A stretch of DNA of 43,296 nucleotides. It comes from a virus. The position numbers and the translations under genes were made by a program. How positions within the stretch are numbered: the first letter of the stretch is position 1; the number at the start of each line of letters is the position of its first letter. The notes beneath the pieces were generated by a model. That model worked only from the letters and a program-made list of their open reading frames with translations. It searched no databases and was not told the origin of the DNA. Shown here one piece after another: positions 26,220 through 33,413 of this stretch. Where the stretch lies: positions 1 through 43,296 of IMG/VR virus record IMGVR_UViG_3300033064_000830; one strand, 5' to 3'.

Positions 26220-26411
26220 ATGGAAGTCATATGGGTACCAGTACTAGTCGCCCTAATAGGCGGACCACTCATGTGGCTACTAACAAGATTTGACAAACGG
26301 AACACACAACAACACGGTGCAAATATGGAAGTATTACAACGCATCGAACAAAAAATAGGTACAGTAGATGACAGGCTATACGAACACGTAAAAGACCATC
26401 CGACAAAATAG
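26220..26411 (+). CDS. Second holin-like protein: one membrane segment plus coiled coil
   Basis: Sixty-three residues: an N-terminal membrane helix (MEVIWVPVLVALIGGPLMWL) followed by a basic stop (RFDKRN) and a coiled coil (NMEVLQRIEQKIGTVDDRLY). This resembles the DUF2746-like or type-II-like small membrane proteins paired with holins in actinophages. It starts four bases after the previous gene and may be a holin partner or antiholin. Confidence 0.65.
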   Translation: MEVIWVPVLVALIGGPLMWLLTRFDKRNTQQHGANMEVLQRIEQKIGTVDDRLYEHVKDHPTK

Positions 26412-26441
26412 GACTCTTTTACCCGACACAATGAGGTAAAT

Positions 26442-27497
26442 ATGGACAACAATGAGGGGTCAGACGAGACACGACTACAAGCAGAACTAATCAAACTACG
26501 CCGACAACGTGACTCATCCAACAACCAAAACGCACACCTACTAGAAACAGTAGACGAACTCCAACGAACCATAGACCTCTTGGAATTAGTGCGTGATAGT
26601 GAATGTGTTATTCCGAAGTGGATTACTTCTGTTCCTAGTGGTCGCCGTAAACATGCGACGTTGGCGTTGTTGTTGTCGGATATGCATTTTGATGAGGTTG
26701 TTCAGCCCGAGGAGGTCGGTGGTCTCAATAAGTATGATCGCCGTATAGCGGAGATGCGTTTGCAGGCTTGGTGTGAGAACGCTATTAAACTTGCCCGCAA
26801 TTATTTATCGGGTGTTACTTATGATGGCGTAATACTCATGCTGGGCGGGGACACTTTTAGTGGTGACATACATGAGGAATTGGCTCAGACTAATGCGGAT
26901 ACGATTTTGGGTTCTGTGTTGCATTGGACGGAGCAGTTGAGCGCAAGTATTAATGTGCTTGCGGGTGAGTTTGGGAAAGTGCATGTTGTGGCGGTGCCTG
27001 GTAATCATGGGCGGTTGTCTCGTAAGCCTCGTATGAAGTTGCGGGCTAAGACGAACATGGACTGGTTGCTTGCGAAGATGGTTGAGCGCACGTTTGTGAA
27101 CGATAAGCGTGTGACTTTTCAGGTGGGCGAGAATGCTGACGCTTTGATCAACATATACGGTAAAGGTCATTTGTTGACTCACGGTGACCAGGTGAATGGT
27201 GGTAGTGGTGCTGGAGGTATTTTCCCTGCTGTGAGTCGTCTGCGGGCTCGTAAGGCTCAGAGGGCTTTGGATATTGGTCAGCCGTTTCAAACTATTTGGA
27301 TGGGCCATTGGCACCAACTGATTCAGACCCCTGGGTTGATTGTGAACGGAAGTTTGAAGGGGCTTGATGAGTATGCGTGGATCAATAACTTTGGGCATGA
27401 GGTGCCTCAGCAGGCGCTCGCCATTATTACTCCTGAACATGGTGTAACTATTCAGGCGCCAGTGTTTTGTATGGACCGTAAAAAGGAGAAATGGTGA
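26442..27497 (+). CDS. Calcineurin-like metallophosphoesterase
   Basis: A 351-residue protein. Residues about 8-50 are a coiled coil (TRLQAELIKLRRQRDSSNNQ); the phosphoesterase core follows with all metal-site motifs: SDMHFD (D80, H82), GGDTFSGD (D137), PGNHGR (N188, H189), THGD (H247) and GHWH (H289, H291). Such enzymes act on nucleic-acid ends or nucleotides; the substrate here cannot be told. Located in the late arm after the lysis genes, as in many actinophages. The first ~140 bp are A/C-rich and the rest G/T-rich, with an abrupt change near 26581, i.e. at the coiled-coil/domain border (residue ~47). The domain may have been joined by recombination. Confidence 0.85.
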   Translation: MDNNEGSDETRLQAELIKLRRQRDSSNNQNAHLLETVDELQRTIDLLELVRDSECVIPKWITSVPSGRRKHATLALLLSDMHFDEVVQPEEVGGLNKYDRRIAEMRLQAWCENAIKLARNYLSGVTYDGVILMLGGDTFSGDIHEELAQTNADTILGSVLHWTEQLSASINVLAGEFGKVHVVAVPGNHGRLSRKPRMKLRAKTNMDWLLAKMVERTFVNDKRVTFQVGENADALINIYGKGHLLTHGDQVNGGSGAGGIFPAVSRLRARKAQRALDIGQPFQTIWMGHWHQLIQTPGLIVNGSLKGLDEYAWINNFGHEVPQQALAIITPEHGVTIQAPVFCMDRKKEKW

Positions 27498-27826
27498 ACC
27501 CTGTTCTTGTTATTTGGCATGATGCTCACGCTGGCTCTGGTACATGGGAGCATCTCCGTGACCTTGAGGATGACGGCAATTATGTGGTCCGGTCTATCGG
27601 CTATCTTATTGACGTAAAAAAGCATGGAAAAAAGAAACATATTTCGATTGCACAATCACTCAGTGAAGCTGATTGTGTAGACTCGGTTCTCCACATTCCT
27701 GTTGCTATGGTGCAGCAGGTTATTAATCTTGTTGAAGAAACCGTTAAAGAGGAACAATGCATCTCAATTCCAGTCAGGCAGATACCGCCGTCTACTTCTT
27801 GGAGCGGGTCGCGCCCCGAAGTATGA
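27491..27826 (+). CDS. Conserved-type actinophage hypothetical protein
   Basis: ATG 27491 overlaps the phosphoesterase stop and follows AAGGAGA. The 111-residue product begins MVNPVLVIWHDAHAGSGTWE; with RDLEDDGNYVVRSIGYLIDV, KKHISIAQSLSEADCVDSVL and HIPVAMVQQVINL this matches the layout of a short protein I recall from many actinophages (WHDAHSG..HW...EDDG.YVVRSVGWL...HVSIAQS). Compact alpha/beta; function not known. Confidence 0.75.
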   Translation: MVNPVLVIWHDAHAGSGTWEHLRDLEDDGNYVVRSIGYLIDVKKHGKKKHISIAQSLSEADCVDSVLHIPVAMVQQVINLVEETVKEEQCISIPVRQIPPSTSWSGSRPEV

Positions 27827-27915
27827 AAGATCAAGAGTTACTGATCGCAATTATTAATGTGCTAAAGAAAGGATTTCGTCATGACGTTTCTAGTGATGTA
27901 CCTTCGGAGCACTAA
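27757..27915 (+). CDS. Small late protein (52 aa), unknown
   Basis: ATG 27757 is preceded by AGAGG at suitable distance; the reading frame overlaps the previous gene by 70 nt. The product MHLNSSQADTAVYFLERVAP continues RSMKDQELLIAIINVLKKGF and looks folded (helical, amphipathic). A later ATG at 27823 overlaps the previous TGA and would give 30 residues only. It is the last rightward gene; the leftward arm ends 13 bp further on. Function unknown. Confidence 0.5.
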   Translation: MHLNSSQADTAVYFLERVAPRSMKDQELLIAIINVLKKGFRHDVSSDVPSEH

Positions 27916-27928
27916 AATAGTACGAATG

Positions 27929-28438
27929 TTAACTAGAGCATTCAAATGACCAGGGTTTCCAGCCACACAAACCTTTTTCTTCCCGTGCCGACCAAAGTTT
28001 GTATGCGAAGTAAAGGTTGTTGGCTGGAATAAATAAATCAGTAGGGAATGTCATTCCCATTTCTAATGCCCAATCAGTATGGACCCGATTAATTTGGGCC
28101 AAACCCGCATCGGAACCATTCCATGCAGAAGGAGTACATCGTGACTCACGATAAAGAACATGTCCAAGACGAGGCCATTCAGAAGCAGGCCAACCAACTT
28201 TTAGAGCGAGGTCGTGCCATTCTCCGCATTTTCCCCAAATTGCCCGCCCCAGTTCAACAGTTTGTTCGTAAGTTAACTGCACGGGTGGAAGCGTCGTCGG
28301 CGGCGCAACCGTTGTTGTCGTGGTTGAAGTGGTTGATACTGCCGATAATTCTATGGGCGGTAATGATTCTTTCGATGGTCCGCTAATAGCAGGACTGCAA
28401 GCAGATAACACAAATAGAGCTAAAATAATTCTTTTCAT
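27929..28438 (-). CDS. Lipoprotein lytic transglycosylase-like protein
   Basis: A 169-residue protein with a lipoprotein signal (MKRIILALFVLSAC, lipobox LSAC, C14), a Ser/Thr/Pro linker (about 35-52, STTSTTTTTVAPPTTLPP) and an SLT/lysozyme-like domain: GHVLYRESRCTPSAWNGSDA with catalytic-type E98 and AGLAQIN (111-117), then W-rich C-terminus with paired Cys (CGWKPWSFEC). It would be exported, lipid-anchored and cut or bind peptidoglycan from outside. Encoded opposite to the lysis cassette, at the far end of the early arm. Roles could be superinfection control or wall remodelling. The linker style is that of secreted actinobacterial proteins, so host origin is possible. Confidence 0.8.
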   Translation of the reverse strand: MKRIILALFVLSACSPAISGPSKESLPPIELSAVSTTSTTTTTVAPPTTLPPVQLTYEQTVELGRAIWGKCGEWHDLALKVGWPASEWPRLGHVLYRESRCTPSAWNGSDAGLAQINRVHTDWALEMGMTFPTDLFIPANNLYFAYKLWSAREEKGLCGWKPWSFECSS

Positions 28439-28449
28439 CGTATTGCCTT

Positions 28450-28611
28450 TCAGTTAGGTATGGTACGGACAAGATTCATTTCTCGTCCTCCACGCACATG
28501 CTTTATGCAACGCGGGGGTTCATTAAGAACCACATTGGTAATTATACCATTGTCACAAGCAGGACACTGCCATACTTGTGATCCTTTGGGATACTCCCTT
28601 TGTTTACTCAT
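28450..28611 (-). CDS. Small zinc-ribbon-like protein (53 aa)
   Basis: ATG at 28611 overlaps the RusA stop (ATGA) and follows AGAGGAAC. The product reads MSKQREYPKGSQVWQCPACD then NGIITNVVLNEPPRCIKHVR and ends REMNLVRTIPN. A CPAC pair plus a later Cys/His pair (C-IKH) suggests a single zinc-binding knuckle. Common style of tiny phage early proteins. Function unknown. Confidence 0.65.
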   Translation of the reverse strand: MSKQREYPKGSQVWQCPACDNGIITNVVLNEPPRCIKHVRGGREMNLVRTIPN

Positions 28612-29027
28612 TGTTCCTCTATAATGATGTAGACTGATTCACATTTTCCGAACACTGGCTCGCGCGTTTCCACATACTGGGGTGTGTCATCCGGCCAGAG
28701 GTTGGCATCTGTGAGACCGTCGATGATTGGTTTAATGGTCGGGTAGTAATTGTGTGGGTCTCGTCGTCTATTAGATGTAACTGGAAAGATGAAACGGATG
28801 ACTGCTTTGTGGTTGAGTCTCCGCGCATCAAAGTCCATACGCCACGCACACGCCGCATAAAACGCTGCATCACGCCAAGCTCTTTTCGTTTTTGCATTCC
28901 AAGTCCAATGCTTTCGTTGATTCATTGTCATATACGGTGCTGGTTGTTCTAACGGGATTAAGATCCCATTCTTCTTGAGACCTAATTGCCCTGCGTTCAC
29001 GAGGAGATTTTCCACCAAAGAATCCAT
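28608..29027 (-). CDS. rusA: RusA-like Holliday junction resolvase
   Basis: 139 residues with the RusA signature RRRDPHNYYPTIKPIIDGLT (D90, N93, K99, D103) followed by DANLWPDDTPQYVE (D113, D114). The upstream segment LEQPAPYMTMNQRKHWTWNA also fits the family. RusA dimers cleave Holliday junctions made in recombination or replication before packaging. The start is uncertain: ATG 29027 gives a 158-nt overlap with the WhiB gene, and a GTG ten codons later is possible; the conserved part begins near residue 20. Stop overlaps the next start. Confidence 0.85.
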   Translation of the reverse strand: MDSLVENLLVNAGQLGLKKNGILIPLEQPAPYMTMNQRKHWTWNAKTKRAWRDAAFYAACAWRMDFDARRLNHKAVIRFIFPVTSNRRRDPHNYYPTIKPIIDGLTDANLWPDDTPQYVETREPVFGKCESVYIIIEEQ

Positions 29028-29217
29028 GTAAGTCCATATCTGAGTAGAGTGCTGACTCTAGACACTCTACTTTGACTGAACAACTTTCGCATATGGCACG
29101 TATTAGTTTGATTTGAGTTATTTTTACACCAACATCAGGGAAAAAGAAGTTAACATCCATTCCTCGGCAGGCTGCTTTTATACGCCACTCTTCATTTTTG
29201 TGATGATATAACCTCAT
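28870..29217 (-). CDS. whiB: WhiB-family iron-sulfur transcription regulator
   Basis: 115 residues. The four cluster Cys are C17 (AACRG), C43 and C46 (AICESC), C52 (VECL), and the G(V/I)WGG-type turn is present as GFFGG (65-69) followed by KSPRERRAIR, the basic helix that contacts DNA. WhiB proteins are found almost only in Actinobacteria and their phages, where they bind the sigma factor and redirect host transcription. ATG overlaps the stop of the RDF-like gene (ATGA). The C-terminal 35 residues overlap RusA coding sequence. This is the best single host indicator in the window. Confidence 0.92.
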   Translation of the reverse strand: MRLYHHKNEEWRIKAACRGMDVNFFFPDVGVKITQIKLIRAICESCSVKVECLESALYSDMDLHGFFGGKSPRERRAIRSQEEWDLNPVRTTSTVYDNESTKALDLECKNEKSLA

Positions 29218-30227
29218 ACGGTTTTCCAGATTGGAACACCATCAGGGCTAATACCCATAGGAATAATGGTGCCAGCAACCATACGATCATGCGCCGACTG
29301 CAACCTCATATAGTTATCGTCAGTCAAAGCAAACTCTTTACCCTTAATCTGACGAACAATAGCCGACCACAATTGCAACCCATTCAAGTCAAAGAACTCT
29401 GCATCTTTAATAATAAGATCACGCAAAGCAATCTCACGAGGATCTTCGTCAACCAGCTCCGCTTCAATCACATCGTCATCTGACGCAACTACCGATGTGC
29501 TACGAGGCAACGCAACTTGTGTTGTCGTCATACCAATACCAGCAATCTGTGCATGACCAGCAAGAATCTGATTAGGCGAATCTAACATAGTTAAAGTAGG
29601 GCAAACAAAGTTACGCTTACCAGAAGGACGCATCTGCGAACGCTTCTCAATACCAAGAGCAACACGAACCATACTACCTGACTCATTTAACTGACCAATC
29701 AGATCAGCCATACCAGGCAACTCTTTCAAAGCATTCCAACCTTTAGTTTCTAAACGCCACACGCCTCGAAACGGCACGTTAGGTAGTAACACTTTGAGTC
29801 GTGTATGTGGTGAGCATTCCATATTGTTTTTACCTACACAAATACATGGTGTTTCAACAGGTTCCCATTGACCAGGACCGGTCTGTTGAGGAACCTGACA
29901 TTTTTCACCGTCACAACGACGCAACAATCCACTACCCGCATACATCTCATACCAAGTAGACACAGGGTTAGGTGGCAAGAACACTTCAATACTGTTGGCT
30001 TGCGTAACAACTTCCCATTGGTTATTAGGTGAAGCTTTAGGGTCATTCCAAGGTTGTACTGTGCCACCATACTGTTCGGCTAATGCCTCAATGCAATCTT
30101 TAAACGGTGAAGTAAACCTGAAAGTATCAAGGGACTTCATAGCCTTACCTGTGCGTATACCTAGGCGGATACGACCAGCCTCGGGTGCACGAGTCTCAAT
30201 ATCAGCTAACGGTTGTATTGGTCTCAT
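29214..30227 (-). CDS. phiC31 Gp3-like (recombination directionality factor family) protein
   Basis: 337 residues. The beginning MRPIQPLADIETRAPEAGRI (with RLGIRTGKAMKSLDTFRFTS next), LAEQYGGTVQPWNDPKASPN, a Cys cluster (RRCDGEKC, PCICVG, MECSPHTRL) and FRGVWRLETKGWNALKELPG match the Gp3-like RDF family as I know it from actinophages. In phiC31 this protein turns the serine integrase to excision. No integrase is visible here, so it may have another role in DNA metabolism or serve a host-encoded enzyme. The C-terminal third is helical. It overlaps both neighbours slightly. Confidence 0.75.
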   Translation of the reverse strand: MRPIQPLADIETRAPEAGRIRLGIRTGKAMKSLDTFRFTSPFKDCIEALAEQYGGTVQPWNDPKASPNNQWEVVTQANSIEVFLPPNPVSTWYEMYAGSGLLRRCDGEKCQVPQQTGPGQWEPVETPCICVGKNNMECSPHTRLKVLLPNVPFRGVWRLETKGWNALKELPGMADLIGQLNESGSMVRVALGIEKRSQMRPSGKRNFVCPTLTMLDSPNQILAGHAQIAGIGMTTTQVALPRSTSVVASDDDVIEAELVDEDPREIALRDLIIKDAEFFDLNGLQLWSAIVRQIKGKEFALTDDNYMRLQSAHDRMVAGTIIPMGISPDGVPIWKTV

Positions 30228-30741
30228 AAGTTTGTTTTGCCTCCAAGGTCAGACGATCCATCTCTTTGAGATAAGCATCGTTAGATGCGTCGTAGAACGC
30301 ATCTTCGTCATCTTCATTATAGTCAGGTAGGTTAACTTCACCAATTCCTTCGTCAAACAAAATTTCACCGTTGCGCACAACGGTTACACCTAAGAATTCC
30401 ATACCTCGTTCTTCGTACTGCATTAAGAATGTGAGCGTAGGAAACGGTTCTGAAATTTTTTGCAAGAAATTTGTTGAATATGGACCCCACGCTGTTTGGT
30501 AATGAAAGATTGCTTCATCAACAACTTCTTTAAACAACCGTGTATCGTAGTCGCCCCACTTAGTACCCCAATTATCGCAACACCACGCATACCAACCATC
30601 ACCCTTGAACTCATCAGGGATAGGCATGTGCTGAGCAATCACATAAGGTTCTTTATCGTCGCATTTAGTAATGTGAATAAAGCGACGGATATCTACATCC
30701 GGTCCAGTAATTACTAGCGTATTATCACAATGATTAGGCAT
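30202..30741 (-). CDS. Api92-like ferredoxin-fold protein (DUF1281 type)
   Basis: I choose ATG 30741 (TGATG overlap with the previous stop, product starting MPNHCDNTLVITGP); an ATG three codons earlier lies directly on the ribosome site. The N-terminal MPNxCxNTL.ITGP, AQHMPIPDEFKGDGWYAWCC and DNWGTKWGDYDTRLF are the conserved blocks of this family, widespread in phages and plasmids. 179 residues, acidic C-terminus. Biological role not established. Translationally coupled to both neighbours. Confidence 0.75.
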   Translation of the reverse strand: MPNHCDNTLVITGPDVDIRRFIHITKCDDKEPYVIAQHMPIPDEFKGDGWYAWCCDNWGTKWGDYDTRLFKEVVDEAIFHYQTAWGPYSTNFLQKISEPFPTLTFLMQYEERGMEFLGVTVVRNGEILFDEGIGEVNLPDYNEDDEDAFYDASNDAYLKEMDRLTLEAKQTYETNTTVS

Positions 30742-31019
30742 CAGCCCCATCCTCTCGTACGGTATTCTCTATCTTCAGGCGGATCAGGCGGCTCATTAAG
30801 CATCCTTAAATAATTTTCAACAGACTCTGTGTAATCACCAGTGCCATGCCAAACTTCAGTACTGCAATGAACACCATCTTTAAACAACGGCATAGCCCAC
30901 TGTTCATAATGTTCCCAATATGTATCGGTATTAAAAAAAGCTTCAGCAGCAGAGTCATAATCATCTCGTGCTTCACACTCATCTTGATACGGTTCTTCTA
31001 ACCAAGCATCATAATCCAT
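30741..31019 (-). CDS. Small acidic Tyr/Trp-rich protein, unknown
   Basis: Start taken at ATG 31019 (MDYDAWLEEPYQDECEARDD); a longer frame with a hydrophobic N-terminus upstream overlaps the next gene and seems artificial. The 92-residue product is strongly acidic (YDSAAEAFFNTDTYWEHYEQ) and ends in a Pro/Glu/Arg tail. DNA-mimic or regulatory roles are possible from the charge, but nothing specific is seen. AAAGGGA lies upstream. Confidence 0.6.
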   Translation of the reverse strand: MDYDAWLEEPYQDECEARDDYDSAAEAFFNTDTYWEHYEQWAMPLFKDGVHCSTEVWHGTGDYTESVENYLRMLNEPPDPPEDREYRTRGWG

Positions 31020-31026
31020 AATAATT

Positions 31027-31470
31027 TTAATCCCTTTCGATAGGAACATAACGAACACGGTCAGTGCTAGGTACACGCTGAACATAACCATTCTCCTCTA
31101 ACACTCCACGCACTTTTGCAAGCACATTACGTTGTTGACGGACACCACTAATACGCTCTGCACGCTCTAACAAATCATCATCAGACACAGGCTGATTACC
31201 ATTAACAGCATACGCATCACGAATAGCCTGATAAGCCAACTTTGCTAAGCCCTTGTCAGTACGTATCCGCCGTACAGCCTTATGACTGGACGGCGGATCA
31301 AACGTACGAGCATCAACACGCATTAAATTAGAGTCACTGTTATGAAACAAACATTTTTCAGCATCAACCATTGCATCAATTAAAGTATTAATTTGAATGT
31401 TAATACCAGTTTCAGGTTGTTTTTGTTGTTCTTTAGGACTATATGCCTCTAATGGTAATTCGAATTGCAT
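31027..31470 (-). CDS. Predicted winged-helix DNA-binding protein
   Basis: 147 residues. A divergent N-terminus (MQFELPLEAYSPKEQQKQPE) precedes AVRRIRTDKGLAKLAYQAIR and a winged-helix-like module: SDDDLLERAERISGVRQQRN, VLAKVRGVLEENGYVQRVPS, then a beta wing TDRVRYVP. The arrangement fits a small regulator or replication accessory protein of actinophages. ATG overlaps the preceding stop by one base. Confidence 0.55.
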   Translation of the reverse strand: MQFELPLEAYSPKEQQKQPETGINIQINTLIDAMVDAEKCLFHNSDSNLMRVDARTFDPPSSHKAVRRIRTDKGLAKLAYQAIRDAYAVNGNQPVSDDDLLERAERISGVRQQRNVLAKVRGVLEENGYVQRVPSTDRVRYVPIERD

Positions 31471-31727
31471 CAGAAGCTTTCGGCCTCAACTACAACAGGA
31501 ACATAACGCACATAGATATCAAACAAAGAAGTACCCTTCTCGTTCTTACCCTTAGATACGCTACGAACTTCAAGACCTTCATAAGTCTTACGAAGCACAA
31601 ACGCATTAGATGCATACGTATCTGTACGCCACAATGCCCATGAACCAGGGTTGGTCTTAAGTGCATCAACAAATTCGCTATGTTGCGAATGCTTCTTTGC
31701 TGGTGGATTACTCCAATTGATTTCCAT
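31470..31727 (-). CDS. Small actinophage hypothetical protein
   Basis: 85 residues: MEINWSNPPAKKHSQHSEFV then DALKTNPGSWALWRTDTYAS, NAFVLRKTYEGLEVRSVSKG and a beta-rich end with DIYVRYVPVVVEAESF. The FVDALK.NPG.WA pattern recurs in early regions of actinophages as far as I recall. Looks like a small alpha/beta DNA-metabolism accessory; no catalytic motif. Preceded by AAGGAGAAAT. Confidence 0.65.
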   Translation of the reverse strand: MEINWSNPPAKKHSQHSEFVDALKTNPGSWALWRTDTYASNAFVLRKTYEGLEVRSVSKGKNEKGTSLFDIYVRYVPVVVEAESF

Positions 31728-31736
31728 TATTTCTCC

Positions 31737-33014
31737 TTATTCATTTTCATCTTCGAGATCTTCATCATCCTCATCCTCATCAGGCATATCGGGCATATCT
31801 AACATTGCTGGTGTTTCAAGACCTTGACTTGCAAGCACGGGTTCAATGTCATCATCTAACTCACCGTTGTCATACATACAACACAATAATGCTTGAATAA
31901 CATTCTCAGAACTAGCACTAAGCCATCCATCCCAAACATCTCCACAATCATCAAAATCTAAACCAAGCAATGACTCAACTGAGCTTTGCGCATCATACAT
32001 TTCATTAACAAGCGTACGAATAGCACTACGCAACATAGGTTGGCGAGCAGTATGAGTTTTATCTGTAATCAAACTCTTGACAATTATTTTAGAAGCTAAC
32101 TTATAGTTAGTTAAAGCATCATGATTGATCTTGCGAACACGATCACGCTCATCATGGTAAGCATCCCAAGGATCAACACCATCAATAGACTCAGCAGTAC
32201 GCTCAGCGACAACGATTCCGTTATAACTCTGATACAACACATCAGAATCTGATGGCATATACTTATCAAGTTGATCAGTAGCCATCACAGCAATTACTTC
32301 AACATTAAAGTCTGGCCGACTATCAAGCACTGTATAGCGAGACTTAAACTCATCAACAATCTTCTTATCAAGAGCACGCGCATCAGCACGACGAGCACCA
32401 TCAATATCCCAAGAACTAAACTCAACAGCCTTACCAGGCTCAACCTTTAAAGCTTTCTTAACCAAAGGCTTCAACGATTCCTCACTAATACCAACCATCT
32501 GTGTAGCATCAGACAACTTGATAGCTTTATCAGCAAGCAACGAACGCACATCATCAGGCAACGTCAACAACTGCAACCGCTGAGACACATAACTTTGAGA
32601 CTTACCAATCCGTGCAGCAATATCAGTTTGCGTAATACCACCATCAGCAAGCACTTTGAAAGCCGTAGCTTCATCAAGTGGTGACAGATTTTCACGCTGA
32701 AGATTCTCAACCAACATTACTTGCGTAACGGACTGCTCATTAAGATCATCACGCACCAATACAGGCACAAGCCAATCAAGCGTATGGATACGCTTCAATG
32801 CTTCAAACCGGCGGTGACCTGCCACAATTACGAATGTGCCAGCACTATCCTCACATTCCTGCACAATCAAAGGTGACAGCAAACCAACCTGAGTAATTGA
32901 CTGCAACAAACCTTCAATACCATCTTCGTCCATAAAGCTACGGACATTATTGCTAGAAGGAATAAGATCCTTCAACGCAACATGAATAATCTCATTAGTA
33001 ATAATGTTACTCAC
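31737..33014 (-). CDS. ParB-like protein (ParB/RepB/Spo0J N-terminal domain)
   Basis: 425 residues. The N-terminal domain (about 8-100) has IIHVALKDLIPSSNNVRSFM, the GHRRFEA box and VMLVENLQRENLSPLDEATA; a helix-turn-helix follows (GGITQTDIAARIGKSQSYVS, about 130-155). The middle is less conserved and the C-terminus is extremely acidic (DMPDMPDEDEDDEDLEDENE). ParB proteins clamp on DNA using CTP. In a phage it might serve plasmid-like partition, regulation or DNA condensation. No ParA-like partner is visible. I found no obvious parS repeats by eye. Confidence 0.85.
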   Translation of the reverse strand: MSNIITNEIIHVALKDLIPSSNNVRSFMDEDGIEGLLQSITQVGLLSPLIVQECEDSAGTFVIVAGHRRFEALKRIHTLDWLVPVLVRDDLNEQSVTQVMLVENLQRENLSPLDEATAFKVLADGGITQTDIAARIGKSQSYVSQRLQLLTLPDDVRSLLADKAIKLSDATQMVGISEESLKPLVKKALKVEPGKAVEFSSWDIDGARRADARALDKKIVDEFKSRYTVLDSRPDFNVEVIAVMATDQLDKYMPSDSDVLYQSYNGIVVAERTAESIDGVDPWDAYHDERDRVRKINHDALTNYKLASKIIVKSLITDKTHTARQPMLRSAIRTLVNEMYDAQSSVESLLGLDFDDCGDVWDGWLSASSENVIQALLCCMYDNGELDDDIEPVLASQGLETPAMLDMPDMPDEDEDDEDLEDENE

Positions 33015-33258
33015 AACACTCCTTTATCATTTCATCTAACGCATCTAAATCAAGATCACGATCTAAATAACCAACACCATCAGGCGTAGCTTGCGTAATT
33101 TCTAACAACGAATCGTAAACAAAATCTTGATACGATTTTCCAACACCATTCTCTACCATTAAACGATAAAGACCTTCATCGTTGTTCAACCATAAGACAA
33201 CATTCCAAGTCTCATAGTTTTTCCAACCGTTATACGTTGTATCTGTTTCTATAGCCAT
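33007..33258 (-). CDS. DUF7249-like small protein
   Basis: 83 residues starting MAIETDTTYNGWKNYETWNV, followed by VLWLNNDEGLYRLMVENGVG. The block YNGW.NYETWNV.LW..ND..LY is a short domain seen in many phages (DUF7249 as I remember it). The C-terminus is acidic (DRDLDLDALDEMIKECCE). Overlaps ParB-like start by 8 nt. Function unknown. Confidence 0.72.
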   Translation of the reverse strand: MAIETDTTYNGWKNYETWNVVLWLNNDEGLYRLMVENGVGKSYQDFVYDSLLEITQATPDGVGYLDRDLDLDALDEMIKECCE

Positions 33259-33404
33259 TCTGTTAAATCTCCATCTGCTATTTCGTTATAATCAAGATTG
33301 TTTGCAGCAGCAATTGCTTCCCATACGGAATCTTCTGTTAAAGGTTCATCAGGGTCAAGAAAATCTTGCCAGTTAGAAAACTTAGTTCCTTTATTTGGTG
33401 TCAT
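33249..33404 (-). CDS. Small acidic protein (51 aa)
   Basis: ATG 33404 follows AGGAGAATAAA; the stop overlaps the next start. The product MTPNKGTKFSNWQDFLDPDE continues PLTEDSVWEAIAAANNLDYN and ends EWL. Acidic and helical. A genuine-looking gene by ribosome site, spacing and overlap. Function unknown. Confidence 0.6.
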   Translation of the reverse strand: MTPNKGTKFSNWQDFLDPDEPLTEDSVWEAIAAANNLDYNEIADGDLTEWL

Positions 33405-33413
33405 TTTATTCTC

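Noticed and set aside
28123-28386. Plus-strand frame of 87 codons with a C-terminal membrane-like stretch
   Set aside because: It lies wholly inside the lipoprotein transglycosylase gene on the other strand, which has a signal peptide, linker and catalytic motif. The frame is an antisense shadow, although its hydrophobic end looks holin-like.
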